A stretch of 64,000 bases of DNA from Arthrobacter sp. C2. Lineage in GTDB: Bacteria > Actinomycetota > Actinomycetes > Actinomycetales > Micrococcaceae. Below the pieces are notes generated by a model, which did not search any database, had not been told where the DNA came from, and saw nothing but the letters and a program-made list of their open reading frames with translations. The stretch covers positions 1,922,001 to 1,986,000 of the forward strand of contig CP042428.1 in NCBI GenBank assembly GCA_024207135.1, in the 5' to 3' direction. Shown in pieces: positions 17,059 to 24,417 of this stretch; the stretch's first letter is position 1, and every line of letters begins with the position of its first letter. The position numbers and the translations under genes were made by a program.

Positions 17059-17422
17059 TAGGGCCTGTCATCAAAGTGCCGGTGGACGCGGCGATCAACT
17101 GGGCCCACCAGCACGGCACCAACCTCCTGCGCCGCCCCGACCACCATGATCCGCTCACTGGTCGAGGGCTGGCAGCGCCCGGAGACACGCCGAACGGGCC
17201 GTGGCCGGCAAGGCCTCCCCCATCCCGGGGCAAGAGGAAACTCCTGCGCAAGCGCAAGGGTTCGGCGGGCGGCCGCCCGGTGAGCCATGACAAGGAAGCC
17301 TGCAAGCGGCGCAACATCGTGGGGCGCCTGGCATGCCCTGGCCTGCCGCTCGGCCGCGGCGCTCCATGCCGTGCCCATCTGGGGCTCGGACATCGAGAAA
17401 CCACCAGGAGTGATACGCCCTA
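17059..17422 (+). mobile_element. Decayed IS5-family element (transposase remnant with inverted ends)
   Basis: About 364 bp with imperfect terminal inverted repeats: TAGGGCCTGTCA at 17059-17070 and, inverted, TAGGGCGTATCA at 17422-17411 (10 of 12 match). Between them is a shortened transposase frame (17076-17423). It joins an N-terminal piece VDAAINWAHQHGTNL to a C-terminal piece RKRKGSAGGRPVSHDKEACK, both typical of actinobacterial IS5-family transposases. The catalytic middle is missing. TA at each outer end fits the 2-bp target duplication of some IS5 subgroups. It lies between two convergent genes and is not autonomous. Confidence 0.75.
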
Positions 17423-19807
17423 GCTCCAGACCAGGTTCCAGGTGCCCAGGGCCAACGATGCCCCTGTTGCGACGGTGCCCAGCAGCAGCCCGGCGGCAAC
17501 GATCCCCGCATCCCGCAGGCCGTATCTCGAGGGCCGCAGCCAGGTCCGCTCGGCGGTGCCGAAGCCCTTGGCTTCCATGGTCACCGCCAACCGCGAGGCC
17601 CGCCGGATGGCCTGGACCAGCAGCCCGAAGACCTGCCCCAGGTTCGCCCGCAACCGGGCGGCGGCCGAGCCGCGGCTGCCCACGCCCCGGGCCCTCCGGG
17701 CCATGCCCAGCGTCGTCCATTCCTCGATCAGCAACCCCAGCAGCCGCATGCCCGCCAGCGCGCCGAGCACAAAGCGGTGCGGCAGCCGCGCCTTTTGCGC
17801 CAGCGCGTTGGCCAGATCCGTCGGGTCGGTGGTGAACAGCACCAGCACCGCGGGGATCGCCACCGCGAAGGCGCGCATCCCCGTGGCCGCACCGGCGGAC
17901 AGCGAGCCCTCGGTGATGGTGAAGATGCCAGCATCCAGCAGCACCGCCCCGGAATCGTTGCCCACCAGCGCGGTGCCCCAGGCCCCGAAGAGCGCGGCGA
18001 GCAGCAGCGGCCAGCCGCGGGCCAGGAAACGCGGGATGGACAGCCCGGCCAGCGGCAGCGCCAGGACGGTCGCGGCCACCACGATTCCGCTGCTGACCCA
18101 GTCCATGGACGCGACCAGCGGGATCGTGGCCAGGGAAACCGCGGCCAACTTGGCCAGCGGGTTGGCCCGGCCCAGGAAACTTGTCCCCCCGCGCACATCG
18201 GCCTCGAGCAATCCGGGCCGTGCGTCGGCGGGGGCGGCAGCGTCCGCGGTGTCCGGGGACTGCAGGACGAACTCGTGTGCGCCCAGGGCGCGAGCGAAGT
18301 CCGCATCGTGGGTCACCGCGATGATCGCGGTGCCGCGGCCCAGCTCCTCGCGCAGCAACAGGGCCAGTTCACGCCAGGTGTTGGCGTCCTGACCGAAGGT
18401 CGGCTCGTCGAGGATGAGGACCTGCGGGCCCGCCGCCAGCACCGTGGCGACCGAGAGCCGGCGCTTTTCCCCGCCCGAGAGGGTGAAGGGGTTCGCCTCC
18501 GCCAGGTGTCCCAGCCGCAGCCGGGACAGCAGCGATTCGACGCGCGAGGAGATTTCCTGCTCGGTGAACAGCGGTTCCCGGGTTCCGGGCCTGACCGCGT
18601 GCCGCGGGCCGTAGGCCAGTTCCTCGGCCACGGTGTGGGTGACGAACTGGTGCTCGGGTTCCTGGAAGACCGAGCCGATCCGTCCCACCAATTCGGTGGC
18701 GCGCCAGTGGTACGGCCGGGCCTCGGTGCCGGCCGCCAATTCGCCGGTGGCCAGCACCGTGCCGGATCCGACCGGAAGCAGTCCACCGAGGGTCAGCGCG
18801 AAGGTCGACTTGCCCGAGCCGTTGGCCCCGCGCACGCACCAGGCCTCGCCCGCCCCCAGGCGCAGGTCCAGGCCGGAGGCGGCCGGCCTGGCGCCGCGCT
18901 TGCGCGTAACGGCAAGGTCCGTGGCCTCCAGCAGCAACGCAGCGGATTCCCCGGGGGCCGGCAGCGGGTCGAATGCCGGGGTGTACCCGGGCACCCAGAC
19001 CCCGGCGGCAACCAACTGGTCGCGGACCGGGCCGGGGGCAAAGAGCTCGCCGGGGGTTCCGTCGTGGGCGATGCCGCCGCCGGGTTCCAACACGATGACC
19101 CGGTCCATGTGCTCCGCCCACGCCTCGAGCCGGTGTTCGACGATCAGCAGGGTCGCGCCGGTGGAATCCAGTGCGGCCAGCACCGCGTCGCGGACCTCCA
19201 GCACCCCGTCCGGGTCCAGGTTTGCCGTGGGCTCGTCCAGCAGCACCAGCCCCGGTCCCATGGCCAGGATCCCGGCCAGGGCCAGGCGCTGTTTCTGCCC
19301 GCCCGAGAGCGCGGAGGTCGGGTGGTCCAGCGGGACCTCCAGTCCCACGGCGTCCAGTGCCTCGATGATCCGCCGCCGGATCTGCGCGGGCGGCACCGAA
19401 AGGTTTTCCGCGCCGAAGGCCACGTCGTCCCCGACCCGGGCCTGGACGACCTGGGTTTCGGGATCCTGCTGCATGAGCCCGACCAGTCCGCGGCCTTGGG
19501 CTGCCGGTGCCCCGTCCAGCAGCAGCTCGCCGGAGGAATAGGTTTCGTCGTCTTCGTCCAGGACCCCGGCCAGCGCGTAGAGCAGCGTGGATTTGCCGGC
19601 GCCCGAGGGCCCGGCCAGCAGCACGCGTTCCCCGGCCCGGATCTCCAGGTCCAGGCCCGACAGCGCTGCTTGCTTGCGGTCGGCGTGCCGCCACCCCCAG
19701 TTCCGGGCGCTGACGGACACCGCGTCGCAGCGGTGTTGCACCGTGGCCGCGGTGTCGTTTTCGCGGTGCAGCATCGAGGCTGAAGACATGGTGATGCCCG
19801 TGCCCAT
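17420..19807 (-). CDS. ECF transporter: fused ATPase-ATPase-EcfT protein (YkoD-YkoC like)
   Basis: A 795-residue fusion energising vitamin uptake. ABC ATPase 1 has GPSGAGKST (66-74), LSGGQKQRLALAG and LLDEPTANLD. ATPase 2 has GANGSGKST (about 327-335), LSGGEKRRLSVA and ILDEPTFGQD. From about residue 545 an EcfT-type membrane domain with five or so helices follows, with MARRARGVGSRG as the coupling-helix region. The start overlaps the S-component stop as TGATG (coupled); ATG 19789 is an alternative. The partner YkoE and the TPP riboswitch point to thiamine or hydroxymethylpyrimidine. Its TAG stop is made of bases from the end of the IS remnant. Confidence 0.9.
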   Translation of the reverse strand: MGTGITMSSASMLHRENDTAATVQHRCDAVSVSARNWGWRHADRKQAALSGLDLEIRAGERVLLAGPSGAGKSTLLYALAGVLDEDDETYSSGELLLDGAPAAQGRGLVGLMQQDPETQVVQARVGDDVAFGAENLSVPPAQIRRRIIEALDAVGLEVPLDHPTSALSGGQKQRLALAGILAMGPGLVLLDEPTANLDPDGVLEVRDAVLAALDSTGATLLIVEHRLEAWAEHMDRVIVLEPGGGIAHDGTPGELFAPGPVRDQLVAAGVWVPGYTPAFDPLPAPGESAALLLEATDLAVTRKRGARPAASGLDLRLGAGEAWCVRGANGSGKSTFALTLGGLLPVGSGTVLATGELAAGTEARPYHWRATELVGRIGSVFQEPEHQFVTHTVAEELAYGPRHAVRPGTREPLFTEQEISSRVESLLSRLRLGHLAEANPFTLSGGEKRRLSVATVLAAGPQVLILDEPTFGQDANTWRELALLLREELGRGTAIIAVTHDADFARALGAHEFVLQSPDTADAAAPADARPGLLEADVRGGTSFLGRANPLAKLAAVSLATIPLVASMDWVSSGIVVAATVLALPLAGLSIPRFLARGWPLLLAALFGAWGTALVGNDSGAVLLDAGIFTITEGSLSAGAATGMRAFAVAIPAVLVLFTTDPTDLANALAQKARLPHRFVLGALAGMRLLGLLIEEWTTLGMARRARGVGSRGSAAARLRANLGQVFGLLVQAIRRASRLAVTMEAKGFGTAERTWLRPSRYGLRDAGIVAAGLLLGTVATGASLALGTWNLVWS

Positions 19808-20433
19808 CAGCCGAGGATTGGTTCGGTGGCTGCCTTGCGGCTGGCAAGCGCGCCCAGTGCGCCGGTCTTGGCCAGGGCGCGGGTTCCCAGGAAGGAGAGC
19901 AGCCCGGCAATGATGATGCCCGAGATGGTCATGAACCCGATGTAGGCCAAGAGCATGCCGGTGGTGTATTCGGGGAACCAGCGGAAGATGAAGGTGTCGT
20001 TGACGCTTCCAAATAGTCCTGCTCCGGCGCCGGCCAGCAGTGCCACGGGCAGGTTGAAGGTGCGGTAGCGGAACGCGGCGAAGACCACTTCGGCGCCCAG
20101 GCCCTGGATCAGGCCCGAGGCCAGGACCGTCAGCCCGAATTCCGAGCCCATGAGCGCCGAGACCATCGCGGCGACCACTTCGCAGAACAGTGCCGCGCCG
20201 GGCTTGCGGATGATCAGTGCGCCGAGCACCGCGGGGAAGAGCCACATGCCCGAGACCAGTGCGGCCGAAGGCGGGAAGGCCAGGAACAGCACGTCGAGCA
20301 GGTGGTGGCTGCTGTTCCAGGCCCAGAAGATGACGCCCGAGGACACGGCGATGACTGCCGCGATAACGATGTCGACGACGCGCCAGGATGTGGTTGCCGT
20401 TTTGTGCCCGGCGGGCTGGTGGGTGATGCCCAT
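19807..20433 (-). CDS. ykoE: ECF transporter S component, YkoE family
   Basis: A 208-residue membrane protein with about six helices, the substrate-capturing subunit of a thiamine/hydroxymethylpyrimidine ECF importer. The residues WRVVDIVIAAVIAVSSGVIF and AFRYRTFNLPVALLAG match the YkoE type. AAGGAGG precedes ATG 20433 and is held in a perfect hairpin downstream of a TPP riboswitch, so translation should drop when TPP is plentiful. It is the first gene of a two-gene operon. Confidence 0.9.
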   Translation of the reverse strand: MGITHQPAGHKTATTSWRVVDIVIAAVIAVSSGVIFWAWNSSHHLLDVLFLAFPPSAALVSGMWLFPAVLGALIIRKPGAALFCEVVAAMVSALMGSEFGLTVLASGLIQGLGAEVVFAAFRYRTFNLPVALLAGAGAGLFGSVNDTFIFRWFPEYTTGMLLAYIGFMTISGIIIAGLLSFLGTRALAKTGALGALASRKAATEPILG

Positions 20434-20442
20434 GGTGTTGAT

Positions 20443-20462
20443 CCTCCTTGGATTCAAGGAGG
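20443..20462 (-). promoter_or_regulatory. Shine-Dalgarno-sequestering hairpin
   Basis: An 8-bp perfect stem CCTCCTTG/CAAGGAGG with a 4-nt loop. The 3' arm contains the ykoE Shine-Dalgarno. This is the likely expression platform of the riboswitch, acting at translation. Confidence 0.7.
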
Positions 20463-20504
20463 GGAGGGAATGCCCGCACACTTCCGCGCGCACCCCTGAG
20501 AACT

Positions 20505-20607
20505 CGACTTCCTTCGCCGGTACTAGCCGGGGCAGGTTCGAGGGTCTGCGGCTATCCGCACTCTCAGCGCCTGGGTGCGGGTTGCCCCGCACGACGCTCC
20601 CCTGTCG
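20505..20607 (-). ncRNA. TPP (thiamine pyrophosphate) riboswitch
   Basis: The conserved THI-element core is present on the minus strand: GGGGAGC near the 5' end, CTGAGAGTGCGG, ACCCTCGAACCTG, then CGGCTAGTACCGGCGAAGG. Distal CGAC and GTCG close stem P1. It lies about 70 nt upstream of ykoE and fits the thiamine assignment of the transporter. Confidence 0.95.
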
Positions 20608-20682
20608 TGATTGTTTCAGTTCTATGATGCTACCTCAGCTAGGCTGGGCCTAGTACCTTTGCCGCAATATTCGGGAGTCCCC

Positions 20683-20943
20683 ATGAACAGCTTGATGAAA
20701 CTGATCGGTCCAGCAATTTCCATCGCCGCGGGTTTCCTGGGAGGGAAGATCGTCGACAAGGCCTGGATCGGTTTCACCGGCCAGCAGCCGCCCAAGCACG
20801 GCAACAAGGAGGCCCAGGCCGAGGCCTCGATGCGCCAGGCCATCGGGTTCGCCGTGCTGTCGGCCGTCACCGCCGCGTTGATCCAGGTGCTCACCGACCG
20901 CGGCACCCAGCGGGCCATCGCGAGGTTCACCAAGAAGGCCTGA
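20683..20943 (+). CDS. DUF4235 family small membrane protein
   Basis: An 86-residue protein with a Gly-rich first helix (PAISIAAGFLGGKIVDKAW) and a second hydrophobic segment (IGFAVLSAVTAALIQVL), matching the actinobacterial DUF4235 family of unknown function. GGGAG 4 nt before ATG 20683 sets the start. It is divergent from the thiamine operon and convergent with the Mrp operon, with a shared terminator. Confidence 0.82.
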   Translation: MNSLMKLIGPAISIAAGFLGGKIVDKAWIGFTGQQPPKHGNKEAQAEASMRQAIGFAVLSAVTAALIQVLTDRGTQRAIARFTKKA

Positions 20944-20966
20944 GCTTCCGCACTTCCGCACACGGG

Positions 20967-20996
20967 GGGTCCGGCCGGATGCGTTCGGCCGGGCCC
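20967..20996. terminator. Hairpin terminator between convergent genes
   Basis: An 11-bp stem with one G-U pair and an 8-nt loop. It is followed by CTGCTTTGG on the plus strand and probably ends both the DUF4235 gene and mnhG. Confidence 0.55.
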
Positions 20997-21048
20997 TGCT
21001 TTGGCGTGGCCCGTGCCGGTTGGCGGCGCCGGCCCAGGGTCCGGTGGA

Positions 21049-21456
21049 CTAGTCGATGAAGTCGGCGCGGTCCCTGTTGCCGTCCCGGCCGTGCTCGGCC
21101 TCTTCGCGCTGCTCCGCGGCCTCGACCACCGCCGCCAATTCGTCCGCGATGAGGGTCTCGCGCTTCAGGTGCCGGGTCCGGTAGCCGGCCCGTCCCACCA
21201 TGTGCGCCGAGACCGGGGCGGTGAGCAACTGCAGCAGCCAGGCCAGGAGCAGCACCGGAAGCACCGCCCAGGACCGCAGTTCCAGCCCGAGCGCGGCCAG
21301 CAGCAGGAACAGCCCCAGCACCTGCGGCTTGGTCGCCGCATGCAGGCGCGAGAGCAGGTCCGGGAAGCGCAGCATGCCGATGCCCGCGGCCAGTGACATC
21401 AGGCAGCCGACGATCATGAACGTCCCGGCCACGATGTCGATGACGGTGTCCAGCAT
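21049..21456 (-). CDS. mnhG: Mrp antiporter subunit G
   Basis: A 135-residue subunit of the multi-part Na+(K+)/H+ antiporter. Three N-terminal helices, with LRFPDLLSRLHAATKPQVLG after helix 1, are the MnhG/PhaG signature. The C-terminal third is charged and cytoplasmic. Its ATG overlaps the mnhF stop as TGATG. It is the last gene of the operon. Confidence 0.93.
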   Translation of the reverse strand: MLDTVIDIVAGTFMIVGCLMSLAAGIGMLRFPDLLSRLHAATKPQVLGLFLLLAALGLELRSWAVLPVLLLAWLLQLLTAPVSAHMVGRAGYRTRHLKRETLIADELAAVVEAAEQREEAEHGRDGNRDRADFID

Positions 21457-21719
21457 CAGGCGTTCCTCCGGTCCGTGACGAAGCGCGAAACCGTCACCGA
21501 GCCGACGAACCCGACCAGGCATGCCAGCAGCACGAAGATGAGGTTGTCGGTGTGCTTGTTGATGGTCATGTCCACGCACAGCGCCGCGGAGACGATCAGC
21601 AGCAGCACGTCGGTGGCGATGACGCGTTCCAGGATCGAGGGCCCCTTGGCCAGCCTGATCATGGCCAGGGCGCCGGCGATCGAGAGCGTGATCCCGCAGA
21701 TCCACAGGACGATGTTCAT
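21456..21719 (-). CDS. mnhF: Mrp antiporter subunit F
   Basis: An 87-residue three-helix subunit: helix 1 at the N-terminus, then RLAKGPSILERVIATDVLL, the conserved MnhF/PhaF motif, then two more helices. It overlaps mnhE by ATGA and mnhG by TGATG, so subunit stoichiometry is probably kept by coupling. Confidence 0.93.
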   Translation of the reverse strand: MNIVLWICGITLSIAGALAMIRLAKGPSILERVIATDVLLLIVSAALCVDMTINKHTDNLIFVLLACLVGFVGSVTVSRFVTDRRNA

Positions 21720-22330
21720 GGTGTTTCTCCGTGTTCCTTGCCCGGGGCCGATTTCTCGGCATTCAACTCGGCCAGTTCTTCCTTGGTGCCCATCATGCGG
21801 ATCAGCCGTTCCTCGATCATCATCACCGAGGCCCGCGCCTTTTCCACCCCGGCCTCGTCGTTGACGTTGAGCACGTGCAGGTACAGGGTCGAGGTCCGCC
21901 GGTCCACCTCCACGACGTAGGAGCCGGGGACCAGCGTCAGCACGTGGCCCACGAAGGTGACCAGCAAGTCCGATTCGGTGCGCAGCTGCACGGTGATGAT
22001 CGCGCTTGTGGTGCGCGGGCCGCGGAACACCGCCAGGTACAGCACCTCGAAGCTGGCCAGGGTCACGTCCCGCAGGAACGCCCCGGCGAACACCGCGGCA
22101 CGCCAAACATTGAAGCGCCCCGATAGGATCACCGGCGGCAGCCGGAAGACCCGCACCAGCACCAGCGAGATCAGCAGCCCGAAGACGAGGTTGCCGATGG
22201 CGAAGTCCTGCCAGAGCGCACCCCAGACCAGCATCATGCCTGCCAGCAGAGGCAGTTCCTGGCGCAGGGTGGCGCGTTGGCGTGCCCCGGATTCGTCGGT
22301 GGCGTCTTTCAGCCGTTGTTCCTTGGTCAT
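21716..22330 (-). CDS. mnhE: Mrp antiporter subunit E
   Basis: A 204-residue subunit with two to three N-terminal helices and the conserved cytoplasmic SDLLVTFVGHVLTLVPGSYV stretch. The C-terminal tail is helical and charged and slightly longer than in Bacillus MnhE. The gene starts directly after the mnhD stop (no gap) and overlaps mnhF by four bases. Confidence 0.93.
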   Translation of the reverse strand: MTKEQRLKDATDESGARQRATLRQELPLLAGMMLVWGALWQDFAIGNLVFGLLISLVLVRVFRLPPVILSGRFNVWRAAVFAGAFLRDVTLASFEVLYLAVFRGPRTTSAIITVQLRTESDLLVTFVGHVLTLVPGSYVVEVDRRTSTLYLHVLNVNDEAGVEKARASVMMIEERLIRMMGTKEELAELNAEKSAPGKEHGETP

Positions 22331-23956
22331 TTACCGTACCCCCTGCCCGGTTCCGAGGACCGCCTCGATGTAGTTGTTTGGGTCCAGCAGCTGGCCGGCG
22401 ACCTGGTCGCTGAATTCAAACAGCGGCCCGGCAAACACCGTCAGCGCCACGCCCACCAGCACCAGGGCCGCGGTCATGGCCAGCATGCCGTTGGGCAGCA
22501 GTGCGGTGTTCCCGCGGTCGGAATAGCGGCTGGCCGGCTCGTTGGCCACGATGTCGTAGGTCGCCCCGCGCGCGGCTTCCACGCCCACCAGCAGCAGCGG
22601 GTCCGGGTCCGTGGCGTCCTCGGCCTTGCGCCAGAACGCCCTGTTCCAAACACGCGCTATCGCCAGCAACGTCAACAGCGAGGTCAACAGGGACACCCCC
22701 ACCAGCGCCCAGGCCACGGGCGTGCCCAGTTCGGCGCCGCCCTGCACCAGCCCGAGCTTCCCCAGGAAGCCGGAGAACGGCGGGATGCCGCCCAGGTTCA
22801 TGGCCGGGACGAAGAAGAGCAGCGCCAGCAACGGCGAAAGCTTGGCCAGCGAGCCGAGCCGCTCGATGTTCGAGGTCCCGGCCCGGCGTTCGATGAGCCC
22901 GGCGACCAGGAAGAGCGAGGTCTGCACCACGATGTGGTGGGCCACGTAGTAGATGGTGGCCCCCAGCCCCAGCTGGTTCCCCACGGCCACCCCGAAGATC
23001 AGGAATCCGATGTGGCTGGTGAGGGTGAAGGAGAGCATGCGCTTGATGTCGGTCTGCGCCACGGCACCCAGGATGCCCACCAGCATGGTCAGCCCGGCCA
23101 CGACCATCAAGGGTTCGGAGAGCTGGTTCCCGGGGAAGAGCAGCGTCTCGGTGCGGATGATCGCATAGACCCCGACCTTGGTCAGCAGCCCGGCGAACAC
23201 CGCGGTGACCGGGGCCGGGGCGGTCGGGTAGGAGTCCGGGAGCCAGAAGGACAGCGGGAAGACCGCGGCCTTGATCCCGAAGGCGACCAGCAGCATCACG
23301 TGCAGCACGGTCTGCGTGCCCGGGGAGATCTCCGGCAGCTTCACGGCCAGGTCCGCCATGTTCACGGTGCCGGCGGCCGCATAGATCATGCCGATGGCGA
23401 TCAGGAAGAGCAGCGAGGAGGCGACCGAGACCACCACGTAGGTGGTGCCCGCTCGGATCCGCGCGGTGGTCCCGCCCAGGGTCAGCAGCACGTAGGAGGC
23501 CGTCAGCAGGATCTCGAAGCCCACGTAGAGGTTGAAGAGGTCCCCGGCCAAAAAGGCGTTGGAGACCCCGGCGACCAGGATCAGGTAGGCGGGGTGGAAG
23601 ATCGAGACGGGCCCGTCCTCGTCCCCGTCGGCCATGCCCTGGCTGGTGGCGTAGAGCAGCACCGCCAGGGAGACGATGGAGGAGACCACCAGCATGAATG
23701 CCGAGAACCCGTCCACGACCATGGAGATGCCAAACGGCGGGGCCCAGCCGCCGAGGGTCACCGAGTAGGTCCCCCCGCCCCAGACCGTGGCCAGCATCCA
23801 GGCTTCCAGGCAGAGCGTGATGACCAGGACCGCGATGGTGACCAGGCGCTGGGTGCGGCGCTTGCGGCGCAGGATGAAGGCCAGGGCGGCACCGAAGATC
23901 GGCAGGGCCACGACCAGCGGGGCAAATGAAACGGCGGTCAGTGGTGCATCGATCAT
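22331..23956 (-). CDS. mnhD: Mrp antiporter subunit D
   Basis: A 541-residue proton-pumping-type membrane subunit with about 14 helices, homologous to complex I ND2/ND4/ND5. The segment LLTKVGVYAIIRTETLLFPG carries the conserved Lys, and SFTLTSHIGFLIFGVAVG is the second conserved block. It overlaps mnhC by ATGA (23953-23956). Confidence 0.95.
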   Translation of the reverse strand: MIDAPLTAVSFAPLVVALPIFGAALAFILRRKRRTQRLVTIAVLVITLCLEAWMLATVWGGGTYSVTLGGWAPPFGISMVVDGFSAFMLVVSSIVSLAVLLYATSQGMADGDEDGPVSIFHPAYLILVAGVSNAFLAGDLFNLYVGFEILLTASYVLLTLGGTTARIRAGTTYVVVSVASSLLFLIAIGMIYAAAGTVNMADLAVKLPEISPGTQTVLHVMLLVAFGIKAAVFPLSFWLPDSYPTAPAPVTAVFAGLLTKVGVYAIIRTETLLFPGNQLSEPLMVVAGLTMLVGILGAVAQTDIKRMLSFTLTSHIGFLIFGVAVGNQLGLGATIYYVAHHIVVQTSLFLVAGLIERRAGTSNIERLGSLAKLSPLLALLFFVPAMNLGGIPPFSGFLGKLGLVQGGAELGTPVAWALVGVSLLTSLLTLLAIARVWNRAFWRKAEDATDPDPLLLVGVEAARGATYDIVANEPASRYSDRGNTALLPNGMLAMTAALVLVGVALTVFAGPLFEFSDQVAGQLLDPNNYIEAVLGTGQGVR

Positions 23957-24417
23957 GCGTGCGGCCCCTTCTCCGGGTGGTTCCCTGCGGGCTCGGCGTC
24001 CTCGCCCTCGAATTCGGTGGTGTCCTCGGGGACCGGGGAGTCTTCTTCGAAGTCGAAGGTCGACTGCTGCGAGACGCGCAGGTCCTCGTCGTCGTCGGCG
24101 ACCACGTCGGCCCGGGAGATGACCCAGGAGCGGTAGATGATGCCCAGCATGAACGCTGTCACCGCAAAGGTGATCACGATGGCCGTGAGGATCAGCGCCT
24201 GCGGCAGCGGGTCGCTGTATTCCTGTGCATCCAGCGCCGACCGGTACAGCGGCGCCTCGCCGCGGCGCCCTCCGGCGGAGAGGATCAACAGGTTCACCCC
24301 GTTGCCCAGCACCACGATGCCCAGCAGCACGCGGGTCAGCGAACGCTCGAGCAAAAGGTAGATGCCCACGGCGAAGAGCACGCCCATCACTATGAGCAAG
24401 GTGATATTGGTGCTCAT
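23953..24417 (-). CDS. mnhC: Mrp antiporter subunit C
   Basis: A 154-residue NuoK-like subunit with three helices: residues 5-22, about 30-48 (VLLGIVVLGNGVNLLILSAG) and 73-92 (PLPQALILTAIVITFAV). A 50-residue acidic tail follows, which is longer than in Bacillus MnhC. It overlaps mnhA and mnhD by four bases each. Confidence 0.94.
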   Translation of the reverse strand: MSTNITLLIVMGVLFAVGIYLLLERSLTRVLLGIVVLGNGVNLLILSAGGRRGEAPLYRSALDAQEYSDPLPQALILTAIVITFAVTAFMLGIIYRSWVISRADVVADDDEDLRVSQQSTFDFEEDSPVPEDTTEFEGEDAEPAGNHPEKGPHA

